64,000 bases of DNA from Torreya grandis (GCA_037957365.1 JARHVA010000223.1:4178001-4242000), one strand, 5' to 3'. Shown: positions 37,721 to 50,609, counted from the first letter of the stretch. The notes: generated by a model from the sequence alone, not told the origin. Numbers and translations are program-made.

Positions 37721-39603
37721 CAAATGATGCAATTGTACATCTTCATAATTATTTGGTCTAGTGGTGGGCTTTATATCCTATACATTCCAATGTTTTTAGG
37801 GAGACCCTTCATGGTATTATCCATGGTCATCAAACTTTTGTTTATCAATGGACTTAATATGCTAATGTAATTTCAAGAGCTTTTTATTTTAGGTATGGGG
37901 GCATTGGGATGGTTGGTTGAGAGTTGGGTAAAATGGATGGTAAAGACATCCACGGTCTTCAAGATAGGATTGGAAAGGGTTTCATGATGGATGGGATGCA
38001 AATATATAGCATGACGAGGGTTTGAAATGTTGATCCTTTCCTTTGAATAATGGGGAGTGCATAAAGCTTCAATCAAGTCTTGATTATGATCAAGTACCCA
38101 TCTTGGTGTAGATGGGAATTAGGGGCCAATTGAATGGATACCTCACACCCCATCAATGGTTATCTCTCTTCCTCTCTCTCTTTCTATATAAATGTCCCAA
38201 GACATGTATGGAGACAAAGCACTCTCTTTATTGATGTTTAGATTCAATGCTACATTCATAGTCAAATTTGGGATTGTAATGTTTCATGTTGGACCTAAAG
38301 GATTCGTAGCTCTGCATTTTTTTCCCCTTCTTTCCTTCATGCTCTCCCCCTTTCTCTATCTCTATTTTTCTTAAGAGGATTTGATTATTCCTCTTCAAAC
38401 CTCTGGCTCTATAAATTCCCTTGTAACCACTCGTTGATCTTTGTGACAATTTCCACACTCTATCCCACCTCATGGCCACCAAAATCAAAGCTCTCATTGA
38501 GAGCTTTCCATTGAGATCAATAATTCCTAATTTGGAATTTTCTTGTGAAAGACATGGCCACATGGAGTTCCCCATGTCACTTGCACAATGAGTTGCATTC
38601 ATTGTGAACTATGACCATTATGAACCGACATGATTGTGACACATGTTACACTCCCCTGCATGTATTCAATGGAATTTCCATTGCTTTTGTGTACTTCACA
38701 GATCCATGGATTTATTAAATCTACTTAATGGTTCGTCATGCATATGCCCTTTTTAATGGTGGCCTTTATGTCCTGTATGGACCCATGGATTTATTAAACC
38801 ACTTTATAGTCATGCACGTATGCCCTTTTGAAATGTGGCCTCTATGTATGCATAAACCCGTGTAATTATCAATTCTACTTAACGACCAAGCACACATCCG
38901 CTCTTACTATGACCCCATTATTGACTTGTGACCTTTATGAAAATAAGTTGTGACTGTGGCACTTTAATCTGATAGATTCACATGGTCTTTGTTGAACTTT
39001 GTGGCCACCATTAACTCCATGAGAATTGTAAGAGGCCATTGATCTGTTGGAATATACAATCCAATTATGGATCACATTAAATCTGTTGTGAAATTTGTTA
39101 AGGATTTAAGTCCTCTGTGGTATCTATTAACACAATGAATACTTAACAAATTTTTTGAGGCCATCATGAAACTGTAAACTTGTAGCTGCAAATAGAAATT
39201 GGTCCAAGAAAGTGATCCTCATGACCTCTGTGGTATTTATGTCCATTGCAAACCTTTTGAACCTAGGAATTTGGCCTCAGTGACTTGAAATCTGAGAATT
39301 TGACCCAAGAACTTCTAATCAAAATTCCTACTTGTTTTTGGTGATGTAAGATTGTTTACTCACCTTGGATGATCTTGCATCAGACACACATGGTAAATGA
39401 AAGTGCCCATGTGCTCCTACTCATAAACCCATTGGGAGCTCCTTGATTATTTTTTTTGTGTTTAGCAAAAGCATATGCATTCATCCAAGTTGCATCTTTA
39501 GCTTCACAATATTTCTATTTGACCAAGTACTTGTAGTACTCACTACATTTTGTCTTCTTGCCAATATGTAGGTCCAATATGGTTTCCATCTCCTTTGCCT
39601 TGG
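37721..39603. other. Non-coding DNA between Ty3 relics
   Basis: No gene recognised. A pyrimidine run at 38161-38184 would be a polypurine tract on -, which suits the 3' end of the pol remnant at 39.6-41.9 kb, but its LTR could not be paired. Confidence 0.45.
38701..38930. repeat. Degenerate 75-79 bp tandem repeat, three units
   Basis: Units begin at 38701 (GATCCATGGATTTATTAAAT), 38780 (GACCCATGGATTTATTAAAC) and 38855 (AACCCGTGTAATTATCAATT), each followed by similar text around TGCCC and GTGGCCT. Confidence 0.7.
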
Positions 39604-41860
39604 CTAGTAAATTTTCCTTCCAATCAATGGATGAAGAATGCATCTTCTATCCTTCCTCGCTTGTCCGACCACATATGGGTACAAATCAATTGCATTGAAG
39701 ATAAGTGAAATACCTACTCCATATAGAAACTCATTATCGTAAGCATTGGCTAAGAACCTTCTTAAAATTTTACAAGGCCTGATCTTATTCCATTTGAAAT
39801 TGTTATACACACCCTTGGGAAACCTCTCCTTACGTAAATATGCCAATACCAAGTCCTCAAATTAAAATTTATGCTTTCTTATCTTTTGATCAACATGCTC
39901 TTTGTATTTCCTCTCCAATCTCCTTTTCACCTCCATATGCACATCATGCATAGGTTGTGTGTCCTCTCCACCTTCAACATTTCTTTTATACATCTCAGTT
40001 GTGCTTATCAACTCACATACTCCTTTAGGACTGCTCCCATACACAATTTGGAAAAGACTCATACCTATTCTTCTATTTATTGAATCATTGTATGCAAATT
40101 TAGCTTGTGCTAATGCCAAATCCCACTACTTGGGCCTATCACCAACCAAACATCTTAGAAAACTACTAGGGCTATGATTTACAACCTTTGTTTTCCCATC
40201 CATTTGAGGATAATAGGTTGAATTAAAGTCCAATATGATACCCAACTTTTCTCATAGTGTCCTCTAAATGTGTCCAACAAACTAAGCATCCGTATCTGAT
40301 ATAATACTCCTTGGAAAACCATGCAATCTCACTTATTTGAATAACATGTTAGCAATATTGGTGGCACCACTAATCTTCATGCAAGCTACAAAGTGTGTCT
40401 TTTTAAAAAAATTATCCACAATAACAAAAACAAAGTCATTACCTCATTGAGTTCTTGGTAGCCAAAGAACGAAATCCATGCTCAATGCATCCCATGGTCT
40501 ATTTGGAATAGGTAATAACTGATATATTCCTGGATTCTCACTTTTGTATTTAACATGTTGGAAAACTCTACACCTTTACACAAAATCCTAAAAATCCATG
40601 CTCATCTATAGCCAATAATAATTGTCACTCAGTTTTTCCAAAGTTTTATCATGCCCAAAGTGACCAACTAAGCCTTTGTTGTGTTTTTACTTCAATAGGT
40701 TGTCTCTCATGGAACCCTGAGGTAAACACAACTTATTTCCTTTGATCAACAATCCATCTTGAACCATATACTCCAGACATGAATTTTTGTCTGTATTTTT
40801 TCAATTCATGTATGCTTCCCATGCATCCCAAAAGTCCAAATCCTCATTCTATAAAATTTTCATTGAGTCAAACCCAGTGAACTCTACCATGAGCTTATTC
40901 ACAAAAAAGCTCGTCCACTCTAGGCATCCACAACCTTTTTGGATTTCCCATTTCTATGTTTCAAAACAAAAGATTTTTTTAGAAGAATCTATAACCATTT
41001 CATGTATTTTTTTATTAAGCTTACCTTAGTTGTTTATGAATTGCAAAGCTTGGTGGTCTGTATATAAAATGAATTCTTTTAGGAATAAGTAGTGCCTCCA
41101 CTTCTAAAGAGTTGACACCATTGCATGAAATCATTGGTCATAGACTGAATACTTTATCTTAGATTCATTTAACTTCTCAATAAAAATACATAATGAGATT
41201 ACCTTCTTGGCTCAAAACCACTCATATGGTTGTTTCACTTACATAACAATCCACTTAAAACACTTTCCCACAATTTGGTAAAGTTAACATCAGTTGTTTT
41301 GCTACCCTTTTATTAAAAAAACTGAAAGCTATCCTCCACTACTTTTTTCCACTGAAATTAATTTTTATCTCCTTTCATAGTCATTGTAATGGATGCATAT
41401 ATGCCACTAAAGTTACTGATGAAATTTCTATAAAAATGTGTCAACCCATAAAAACCTCTTGCCTTAAACATACTTTTTGGTAAAGGCCACTCCATAATTG
41501 TTCTCACCTTTTTAGGGCCCATCTTTAACCCATATTTTGAGATCACAAATCCCAATATATTATCTCCTCTTGTATGAAGCTACACTTTTTTAAGTTGACT
41601 AGAGACTTCTCCTCCTTCAACTTGTCCAAAACCAACTTCAAATGCTACTCTATAGAATGATTGAATAATTAAAACATCATCCAAATAAACAATTGTAAAC
41701 TTACCTGTAAGTGACTTCAATACTTCATTCATAAGTCTTGTGAGCATGCTTGGGGAATTTGACAAACTAAATGACATAATAAGACACTCATACAATCCAT
41801 AATTCATCTTGAATGTGGTATTCCACTCGTCACCTTCCCTTATCTATGTCTGGTGATGTC
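39604..41860 (-). pseudogene. Ty3/gypsy pol remnant (RT, RNase H region, integrase)
   Basis: On -, RT comes first: [20 protein letters not shown], then [20 protein letters not shown] (catalytic pair intact near 41680), then FVISKYGLKMGPKKVRTIME and GLTHFYRNFISNFSGI near 41400. Integrase follows: WDALSMDFVLWLPRTQ (about 40480), SDTDA (about 40300), YYPQMDGKTKVVNHS (about 40190, where the catalytic Glu is replaced by Lys), LALAQAKFAYNDSINRR and FQIVYGSSPKG, and the tail LRKERFPKGVYNNFK then FNAIDLYPY (39700). The tail resembles plant chromoviruses, but I see no chromodomain. RNase H is barely readable. There are several stops; no flanking LTR pair was identified. Confidence 0.85.
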
Positions 41861-42297
41861 CATGTTGTGGCCAACATGACCCCATTTTTGTAGAAGAAAG
41901 GGGGACCAATCTAAAAACTCTCAACTCAGAAGTTTCCTAGAGCTCATATCTACTCGCACTTGGTCCCTAACTATGTAAAACTTTCAACTCTTGTTACAGC
42001 TTGACTAACTAAATATTTCTTGACATTCTTGGCAAATGGATGGTCATCATGGAAATCCCTATAATCATCAATGCCTATAACAATCCAACCCTTCTATATT
42101 CAAAATAAAGGTTTTCCCATACTTATAATTTTTTGCACTAACTATATTGTTTCATAGAATTAAAATTATGTAGATTTTTTAAGGATGATGTCACCCTAAA
42201 GCCCTGATTGAAATTTCAAGAGTTGTGCTGGCAAACATGTAAGATTTCATTTGATTGTGTTGCTCCTTTTATGACTTAGTCACTTTTCATAAATATT

Positions 42298-42897
42298 GTA
42301 AGATCCTGATGATTAAAAAATTATCACGTGGAGCCTACCAAACTTACCAATCTCCTGGGGGCATTAGAGATGTTAGATCTCCAAGAGAGCCTAATGAGTG
42401 ACAAGTTATCACATGGAGCATGTCAGACTTTTCATTCTATTGGGGGTGTTCGAGATGTTAGATCCATGAGAGAGCCCAATGAGTGATAAAATGTCTCATG
42501 GAGATTTTTAGACTTCCTAGTCTCTAAGGGGCATCAAAGATGTTAGAACCCTGGAAGACCCTGATGAGTAAAATTTTTTCACATGGAACCTATCAAATTT
42601 GTTAGTTTCTTGAGGGTGCCAAAGATGTAAAATCCCCAGGAGAGCCTAACAAACAAGAAGCTACCACATGGAACCTAACAAACTTGCCAGTCTCTTAAGG
42701 GTGTCAAAGATGTCAGATCCATAAAAGAGCCCAAAGAGTGAAAAGCTATCACATGGAACCTGTCAGACTTGTCAGTCTCTTGAGGGTGTTAGAGATGTCA
42801 GAGCCCTAATAGATCTTAATGAATGACAAGCTATCATGTGGAACTTATCAGACGTACCAGTCTCTTAGGGGTGTAAGAGATGTTAAATCCCCAAGAT
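42298..42897. repeat. 85-bp minisatellite, about seven units
   Basis: The word CACATGGA (or a one-base variant) recurs at 42325, 42410, 42495, 42580, 42665, 42750 and 42835, exactly 85 bp apart each time. Each unit also holds a GTCTCTTGAGGGTG-like block and a GATGTTAGATCC-like block. Units differ at many bases but never in length. A partial unit lies at the left end. Confidence 0.95.
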
Positions 42898-43643
42898 ATA
42901 TTGACCAACCATTGGCTACCATGCAGTGGTTCCAAAAAAATGATTGAAAGGGCATGTGATGTCCTGGTCGAGATAGAAAGGAAGTACAAATAAAACCTAG
43001 GGCCAATCCCAAAGCACCATGTGTTGTTTCTGTATGCCAAATGGAATTTTTTTTGAAATGCATTGGATAAAGAAAAGAAAGGAAAAAGTGGATCCATAAG
43101 TCATAATAGGGCACCATGTGTACTTGGTAGGTCCATGTGGCCAACCCTAATACATAAAAAGGAAAAATAATGACACCCCAACAATGCCTAGTTGGCATAA
43201 CCTACAAAAAAATATCTAACCAAAAAAGGACACATGGCCCAACTAAAGGATGCCTAAGGTGCCACAAGGGATAAGGTAGGTGTGTGCCTAACACTCCCTT
43301 TAATTAATCAATTTGGGTAACTAGGCTCTGATTAGACAAATTGTAAGAATTCCATGACCATCACCAAATTTAAATTAGAAGCATGTTTTCCAAATTATTT
43401 GAGTTAATGCCAAATCAGAAAACATTTAAGTGGATTGTGCCATTAACTCAAATTTGTGTAAGGCGAGCCTTTAAATGCCATTAATATATGAGATATTTAA
43501 AAAGACCTATAATCCATTAAGGCAATCTGATTTAATGTGACCACTCCCAGTTCCCAAGTATCCTTCCTTTCAACACCCTCTTGAGATTTCAGTGTTTCCC
43601 TCAAGCTCAAATTTTTGTGTTAATCAGATCCTAACTCTTAGTT
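42898..43643. other. Unassigned stretch
   Basis: No domain seen. Antisense open frames at 42834-43198 are not recognisable and overlap the minisatellite edge. Confidence 0.5.
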
Positions 43644-45477
43644 ATGGCCACATTATCTTCAAATCCCAAACTTGATCTTGAATATAAATATACCACCTTA
43701 TCATCAGACCTAACCCATTTAGAACACTATAATAAAGTATTCAGAATAATTAAAGATGTGTAGAAGGCCACCTTAGATGATGATGAAGATGAGACCCAAT
43801 TCCTCGACAATATTACTACCCTAGGGTTATCAAGATTGCACAAGATAAAAACCAAGCTATACATTTTCGCATGTGTTGATCTCTTCAACAACATGCCGTG
43901 GAACTCTGTACATGTGCATGATGTTATGGATGACCTAATATACTCTATGGTGTCTTAGAACAAAATTGCATATCTCTAGAGTTGATTTTAAGTATTACTA
44001 CAATCTCTCTGAGTACACCCTAGTTTACAAATATAAGATGTGTGTAATAAGACACATGAAATATACTAAGTTCTCTAATATTGGGTTGTCAATCTAGACC
44101 AATTGACCGAAATGAAGACATACATGAGAACCCCATCCATCTCTTCTAGGAAGGAGTTCATGTTGGAATGATCTTGCTAAATCATTTATTAGGAGAAAAG
44201 GATGTTATACATATAAAAATCCTCTAGGTGACTTTGTTGATCATTATCCTCGAAGGAAAGGGAACCCCGGACCTTAGAAGTCTCATTAATTTCAACTTGG
44301 TCAAGGGTGTCAATGATCCTAGAGGAGGCAAAAACTTCTATATGTTGAGCTGTATTATGGACGTGGTCTATGACACCCTTACATTCAAGCCTTTTGTGTT
44401 TCCATCATGCACCCATTCTAGCTCCATGGTTCACGTGGTCTTTTATAAGCTATATGTGCACAACTACATGAACCATATATGGGACATCTGTGAGTCCTTC
44501 CACCTAGTGCTCTATATGGATATTAATGAGAGGCCTAAGATGTGAATCTCAAATGAGATAAGGAGGATGATCCTACCCATAAGAGCCTACTAGTACTATA
44601 AAAATCACACCATTATCTAAGTGGAGGGCATATAATAATCCCCTCTCCTCTTAACCTATTAAGTCATGGACCACCTTGTAGAGCAAGATATTGCTTATCA
44701 GTTGGTTGAAGGTGTCATGGGTTACTCATTTGATTGTAGGCAAAAGGCATATCCATATTTACTTATTTTCATTCACCATCAAAAATACAAAAATATGCCC
44801 TCACTAGGAAAGATGGCACATAATAGGAAATCATATTTCTTAGGAAGGGTCAAAAATAGAGATGGAGATCCCCATGGGGTCATCATCACCCATGTGCAAA
44901 AATATGCGACCCATGTCAATATAACATATCACCATGAGCCTCATGAGGATGATGACATTCACCTTAATCACACCAGTGATGACAATGTATTAATGAGGGT
45001 GGAAGACATGAAAAAGAAAGGGAAGTAGACCCATTCTAGACTAGTCCTTAAATAAATTCCTTTGCCACCTTCCCATGCTCTGCCAACATAGCCACCTTTG
45101 TGACGTCAAGCCTCAGGGACCACACCAATTTAGCTATGAGAGGACATTCAAAAGACTATGTCCCACATATCTAAGAGAATTATTTAGGTGCTCCCCATGC
45201 CTTCACCTCCATGAGCTTCACCTTCCCTAGTATCAGTCCTAGCTCTCCCACCTCCACTTTCATGAGTCACTCAACCATAAGTGACACAATTCTTGAACTT
45301 AGACATTGATAACAACCCTACAACAAGTCTAGAGTGGGACCAACAAAAGGTACCATTAGAGATTCCTTCATCCACTACCACCATCCTTCCATAACCCATC
45401 AGACCACCCTTAAGATCCCTTAATCCTACTAGACTTATTAAAATGAGGCCTCCCCTAAATCCAATTACACTGGCTCC

Positions 45478-45602
45478 CCAATTTACTTGAGTACCCCTAG
45501 ATATAGACATGTTTAGCATCCTCACTTATCAATTCCCCTCTGTTCAATCCATTCCACTTGCTAAAATCCCCATGACCTACCTTGGGCCTCTAGGAGTCTT
45601 AG
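45478..45602 (+). repeat. 360-bp tandem duplication, unit 1, left piece (split by copia)
   Basis: Matches 56468-56592 nearly base for base: CCAATTTACTTGAGTACCCC to CCTCTAGGAGTCTTAG. The rest of unit 1 lies on the far side of the insertion (56229-56467). Confidence 0.9.
45598..45602. repeat. Target-site duplication CTTAG, left copy
   Basis: CTTAG ends exactly where the first copia LTR begins and is repeated at 56229-56233. In the uninterrupted second host unit (56588-56592) it is present once. Confidence 0.95.
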
Positions 45603-45665
45603 TGTTGAGGTGTGGAGCTAAAAGCTTCACCAAATGAGCAAGTTGCAGGTTGCAGGAATTACATA

Positions 45666-45786
45666 GTCACCGGTGTTGGTTAGGAGCGACCGATGTCGGT
45701 CAGGAGTCGATTAGGAGATGCCGGCATCGGTTATAGATCGACTGACGTCAGTCACAGGCAGACAGGCAGGGACCGATGTCGGTCAC
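45666..45786. repeat. Cluster of CCGACGTCGG-type palindromes in LTR 1
   Basis: Five related 13-bp words start at 45669 (ACCGGTGTTGGTT), 45689 (ACCGATGTCGGTC), 45720 (GCCGGCATCGGTT), 45741 (ACTGACGTCAGTC) and 45772 (ACCGATGTCGGTC). Spacings are 20, 31, 21 and 31 bp. All are palindromic or one or two C-to-T/G-to-A changes from it. The cluster lies roughly 165-285 bp upstream of the TATA box. Confidence 0.85.
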
Positions 45787-45950
45787 CTATGCGTCCAGAA
45801 TGCTATTTCCATGGACAAAACAGAATGTTTGCATGGTAGGATTAAGTGTTAGTCTTAAGTCCGCATCTCTATCTTAAGTACGTCTGTTTTGAGCCCTTGA
45901 TTAGGAGGTGCATCTAATAGTTGTGATTGTATGCTCATGATCCCTAAAGT

Positions 45951-45957
45951 TATATAA
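45951..45957 (+). promoter_or_regulatory. TATA box of copia LTR 1
   Basis: TATATAA, conserved at the same place in LTR 2 (50958) and LTR 3 (55885). Confidence 0.6.
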
Positions 45958-46296
45958 TAGTGATAGATCTTCATAGCTTATTGAATTGTAGTGTAATAGT
46001 ACAAGAATTGTATATGTGTATCAATCCAAGTGTTGGAGTTGATTGTAATTGAGAGAGAGAGTTCTTGAGGGAAAGAGATCTAGAAAGAGATCTGTACATC
46101 TGAGAGAGGTGTGGAAGAATTTTTTTTTCTTCAATTGTATTCCTTCTGTAAAGAGTTTAATAGAAGTTTTCAGGGTGGTTTCTTGTATCTCTTATTGTTT
46201 GCTATTTTTTGATTCTAGTTACTTATCATTCTAGTTCAATTTCGTGTTTTATTGCTTTCACATAGTAATCAAGTTTGTTGGTTGATCCCCAACAAG

Positions 46297-46308
46297 TGGT
46301 ATCAGAGC
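46297..46308 (+). other. Primer binding site, copy A
   Basis: TGGTATCAGAGC, two bases after the LTR end, is the complement of the 3' end of plant initiator tRNA-Met. Perfect match. Confidence 0.95.
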
Positions 46309-46396
46309 TCAAGTTGACTAACAGGTATTTTAGATCTGGTTAGTGTGTATTGATTACAGGTTACTCACAGGTATCTCTGTTTGAATGAGAGAAGCA

Positions 46397-49300
46397 ATGG
46401 CAGAAGAAAGTAAACTGAGAATGGAGAAGTTTAATGGCAAGAATTACTAATTATGGAGAATGCAGATAGAGAATTATCTGTATCAGAAAGATCTATACTT
46501 ACCGTTAGGTAGAGTTTCAAGGAAGCCCACAGACATGGAAGATGAAGAATGGGAAGTTCTTGATAGAAAGGCTCTTGGATCTATAAGATTGACTCTGGCA
46601 TCTACTGTGATATCTAATTTATCACAGGCAAAGTCAATGGTAGAGTTAATGACTACTTTATCAAATTTAAATAAAAAACCCTCAGCTTTAAATAAGGTAT
46701 ATCTTATAAAGCAGTTATTTAATTTGCAAATACAGGAAGGTGGATCTGTATCTAATAATCTAAATGATTTCCATGGAATTGTAAATCAATTAAATTCAGT
46801 CAAAATAGTGTTTGATGATGAAATTAAAGCTCTATTAATATTATGTTCTTTACCTGAGAGCTGGCATAGCTTGGTAATGGCAGTTAGTAATACTGCATCT
46901 GCTTCAAATATTTTAAAAGTAGATGATGTTGTTAGTGTAATCTTGAATGAAGAAATTCACAAGAAAAACATAGAAGAAGCATTAGGGAACACTTTAAATT
47001 TTGAGAGTAAGGGAAGGCAAAAAGAAAAGAGCAAGAAAGGGAGATCAAGGTCTAAGTCAAAGATGAGAGGTAGATCCAAATCCAAAAATGGCAAGAGGAT
47101 AGCTTGCTGAAATTGTGGAAAGATAGGGCACATAAGCAAAGATTGCTGGTCAAAACCTAAAGATGACAATCAGCATGAAGGTAAAGAAGAAGCAAAAGTT
47201 GCAGGTATTGCACAAGATGCTCTTATATTCTTTTTGCATAATAATATAGAATCTTGGGTTTTAAATTCTGGTGCCTCTTTTCATGCTACCCCTAATAGAG
47301 AATATTTCAGTGACAATGTCCATAGAGATTTTGGAATAATTTATTTACGGGATGATGAGCCTTGTAAAATTATTGGCAAAGGAAAAGTGCAGCTGAAAAT
47401 GCAGAATATCAACACATGGGTGTTGAAAGATGTCATGCATGTTCCTAGCTTGAAGAAAAATCTGATTTTTGCAAGAAAATTGGGGGATGAGGGTTGTATA
47501 GTAACTCTCATAGCTGAATCTTGGAAGGTGACCAAGGGTGCACTTGTATTGGCCAGAGGTAAGAGAGTAGGTACTCTCTATTTATGTAATTGTATTACTG
47601 ATAATTCTTCTTTTGTATTATCTACTTCAGATGTGGATGCAAAGTTGTGGCACCAGAGGCTTGGCCACATGAGTGAGAAGGGAATGACTATTCTTAAGTC
47701 AAAAGGTAAGCTTTCAGATTTGAAAAGCATAGATCTAGATTTTTGTGAGCACTATATTTTTAGGAAACAAAAGAGAGTGAGTTTTCTCAAGACTGGGTCA
47801 ACAAAGAAGAAGTATAAGTTGGAGCTTGTTCACACAGACGTGTGGAGACCAGCTCAGGTTGCTTCTATTGGAGGATCACAGTACTATGTCTCTTTCATAG
47901 ATGATGCTACAAGAAAGGCATGGGTTTATTGTATAAAGAAGAAATTTGATGTTTTTGACACTTTTAAGATTTAGAAAGCTATGGTTGAGAATGAAATAGG
48001 TAGGAGATTGAAGTGCTTGAGATCTGACAATGGTGGTGAGTTCTGTAGCCACAAGTTCAACTGGAATTATTATATGCATGGAATACGTAGGCAAAAGATG
48101 GTTCCAAAGACACCTCAACAAAATGGAGTTGCTGAAAAGATGAACAGTACAATAATGGAGCATGCAAGGTGTATGAGATTGCATGCTGATTTGCCCTTAG
48201 AATTTTGGGCAGAAGCTGTGGATATTGTAGTTTCCCTGATTAACAGAGGACCCTCTACAGCTTTGGATGGTAGAATTTTAGAAGAGGCATGGACAGGTAA
48301 AAAAGTAGATCTCTCATTTCTCAAAGTTTTTGGTTGTGAAGCTTTTGTGCACGTTGATAAGGAAAATAGAAAGAAGCTGGATGCTAAGTCTATGAGGTGC
48401 ACATTTATTGGTTATGGCTCTGATAATTTTGGATTCCAGTTTTGGAATCTAAGAACTAACAAAATAATTAGGAACCGTGATGTTGTTTTCAATGAAAAAG
48501 TGATGTATAGTGATCAGTTCAAGAAGCTAAATCAATTTGGATAGAGCAATAGAGAATTGGACGAGGTGACGGTCCAAAATGAGCTCACAAAAAAGAATTA
48601 TCACAGACAGGAAAACACAGAGACCAATGTCGGTCAGGTAGGAATCGACATCGGTAATACAAGAACTGATGTTGGTTAGATAGTGACCGACATCGGTCAG
48701 GTAGAAATTGACGTCGATCAGAGAGAACTGATGTCGGGCAGTTACAGGCTTGGAAGTGATCGAGGTCGGTCACTGTCAGAGAATTTGGGTGGACAGTGTG
48801 TTGTGAATGAGTCTCAAACACCCATCAAGAGGTTAGAAAGGGTAAGTAAACCTCTAATTTGATATTCCCTTTCATTATACTATTTATTGCTTACTGATGG
48901 TGGAGAACCAGAGAGTTTTGATGAAGCAATATAGGTGAAATCCAAGAATTAGTGGGAGTTAGACATGAATGAGAAAATTGATTCCTTGAAAGAGAATCAA
49001 ATATGGGATTTGGTTGATTTGCCAGTAGGTAAGAAGACACTGAAGAATAGATCGATCTACAGATTGAAGGAAGGTGAGAATGGACAGATGAGATATAAGG
49101 CCAGGTTGATAGTGAAAGGATTTGCATAGAAACCAGGTATTGATTTTGGTGAGATTTTTTCTCCTATTGTTAAAATGACTTCTATACGGACTGTATTGTC
49201 TTTAGTTGCTATTGAAGATTTGCATCTTGAGCAGCTTAATGTTAAGACAACATTTCTTCATGCAGATTTGGATGAAGAAATATATATGGATCAGCCAAAA

Positions 49301-50456
49301 AGATTTGAGGTCAAAGGTAAGGAGAAGCTAGTGTGCAGATTGAAGAAAAGCTTGTATGGTCTCAAGCAAGCTCCTAGACAATGGTATTTGAGATTTGACA
49401 TGTTTATGACTGAGCATGGCTATAGTAGATGTCAATTTGACTATTGTATGTATTTTAAGAGATTGGATAAAGGTATATATATTATTCTATTATTGTATGT
49501 AGATGATATGCTAGTTGTCGGATCACACATGAAGGATATCTCTGAGCTTAAGGTGAAATTAGCTCACACATTTGCCATGAAGGATTTGGAAGCAGTAAAC
49601 AAAATCCTTGGCATGAGTATTAAGAGAGACAAGAAAAATCACAGGCTAATTTTGTCTCAATAGGATTATGTGAACAAGGTGTTAAAACGGTTCAATATGT
49701 AGTATGCAAAATCGGTAAGCACACCTTTGGCTGGACATTTTAAATTGAGTAAAGAATAGTGTCCTAATTCACATGATGAGGTAGAGTAATGAGTATAGTT
49801 CCATATGCTTCCACAATTGGGAGCTTAATGTATGCAATGGTATGTACTAGACCAGATATTGCCTAAGTAGTGGGAGTTGTTAGTAAGTATATGGCCAATC
49901 CAGGGAAAGAGCACTGAAAAGCAGTTCAATGGATCCTCAGATATCTGAGAGGGACCAGCAGTAGGCATTTGTGCTATGGTGGGTCAAACACTTATCTACA
50001 TAGTTATGTAGATTCAGATATGGCAGGTGATTTGGATGGCAGAAGAGCACCATAGGATATATTTTCACTGTTGGTGGAACGGCGGTTAGCTGAATTTCAA
50101 AGTTGCAGAAGGTTGTTGCCTTGTCAACTATAGAAGCAGAATATATTGCAGTCACAGAGGCTAGCAAAGAGATGATATGGATGACACGGTTCATGGAAGA
50201 GCTAGGAAAGGAGCAAAAGAGTTGTAGATTATATAGTGATAGTTAGAGTGTAATTCATTTGGCTAAGAATTCAGCCTTTCATTCAAGAACCAAGCATATA
50301 CAGCTGAGGTACCACTTCATTAGACAGGTATTGGAGGATGGTGAGTTGAAGCTAGAAAAGATCCATACAGATAAGAACTCTGTTGATATGTTAACCAAGC
50401 CAGTAACAAAGGAGAAGTTGAATCTTCATTCAACTTTTGTAGGTTTTCATGATTGA
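46397..50456 (+). pseudogene. Copia gag-pol polyprotein, copy A
   Basis: ATG at 46397 (MAEESKLRMEKFNGKNY). Gag runs to the knuckle at about 47105 (C-stop-NCGKIGHISKDC). The protease has LNSGASFHATP near 47262, with the catalytic Asp changed to Asn. The Gag-pre-integrase block has RLGHMSEKGM. Integrase keeps HTDVW, RSDNGGEF and TPQQNGVAE. RT starts near 48950; motif A reads LNVKTTFLH (Asp to Asn), and motif C LYVDDMLVVG (49500) is intact. RNase H has YVDSDMAGDLDG and ends at 50456. Inactivating changes include TAA 46448, TGA 47108, TAG 47972, TAG near 48542, TAG 48932, one-base deletions near 49790 and 50040, and more. The integrase to RT linker carries the 21-bp palindrome array. Related to Tnt1-like (Tork) elements by motif; not tested by search. 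Confidence 0.95.
48621..48775 (+). repeat. 21-bp palindrome array inside pol, copy A
   Basis: Words start at 48623, 48644, 48665, 48686, 48707, 48727 and 48759, e.g. ACCGACATCGGTC. The first four steps are exactly 21 bp, then 20, then 32. Lies between integrase and RT, a region that tolerates variation in copia elements. Confidence 0.9.
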
Positions 50457-50485
50457 GTTTGAAGATGGAAAAGCTAGAAGATGTT

Positions 50486-50585
50486 GCTGTACAGGTACTG
50501 GTGCAACTGTACAGGTACTGATGCAACTGTACAGGTATTGGTGCAGCTGTACAGGTACTGTTGAAGCTGTACAGGTACTGGTGCA
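50486..50585 (+). repeat. 20-bp minisatellite, five units, before the LTR of copy A
   Basis: The unit GCTGTACAGGTACTGGTGCA starts at 50486, 50506, 50526, 50546 and 50566, with a stub at 50586. Copy B has a single unit (55493-55512) in the same place, so the array expanded after A and B separated or contracted in B. It lies 14 bp before the purine tract. Confidence 0.95.
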
Positions 50586-50598
50586 GCTGTTTATCTCT

Positions 50599-50609
50599 AA
50601 GTGGGAGAT
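50599..50609 (+). other. Polypurine tract, copy A
   Basis: AAGTGGGAGAT abuts the LTR start TGTTGAGG; the same tract is at 55526-55536 in copy B. It primes plus-strand DNA synthesis. Confidence 0.85.

Larger units (their letters stand above)
43644..45602 (+). pseudogene. Unknown decayed long reading frame, 5' part
   Basis: Starting at ATG 43644, one frame reads on for about 110 codons with a single stop (MATLSSNPKLDLEYKYTTLS, then DVMDDLIYSMVS). Other frames then carry open pieces at 44228-44545 and 44666-45028, the latter rich in His/Asp. I do not recognise the family. The reading resumes after the copia insertion at 56229, so this and the segment 56229-58200 were once one region. It may be a captured gene or an extra frame of a large transposon; the sequence does not say which. 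Confidence 0.4.
45603..46294 (+). repeat. Copia LTR 1 (692 bp)
   Basis: Begins TGTTGAGGTGTGGAGC, ends TGATCCCCAACA, with short inverted ends TGTTG/CAACA. Contains the palindromic cluster (45666-45786) and a TATA box at 45951. R and U5 boundaries were not determined. Confidence 0.95.

Noticed and set aside
38161..38184. Polypurine tract (on -) of the 39.6-41.9 kb Ty3 relic
   Set aside because: Position and composition fit, but no LTR pair could be found to confirm it, so it is only mentioned.
44228..45028. Two open frames of 105 and 120 codons as possible intact genes
   Set aside because: Flanked by stops in a decayed region with frame changes; kept as parts of the unknown pseudogene only.
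47876..48402. Antisense frames over the copia integrase
   Set aside because: Shadows of the + strand integrase frame; the equivalent antisense frame also appears in copy B.
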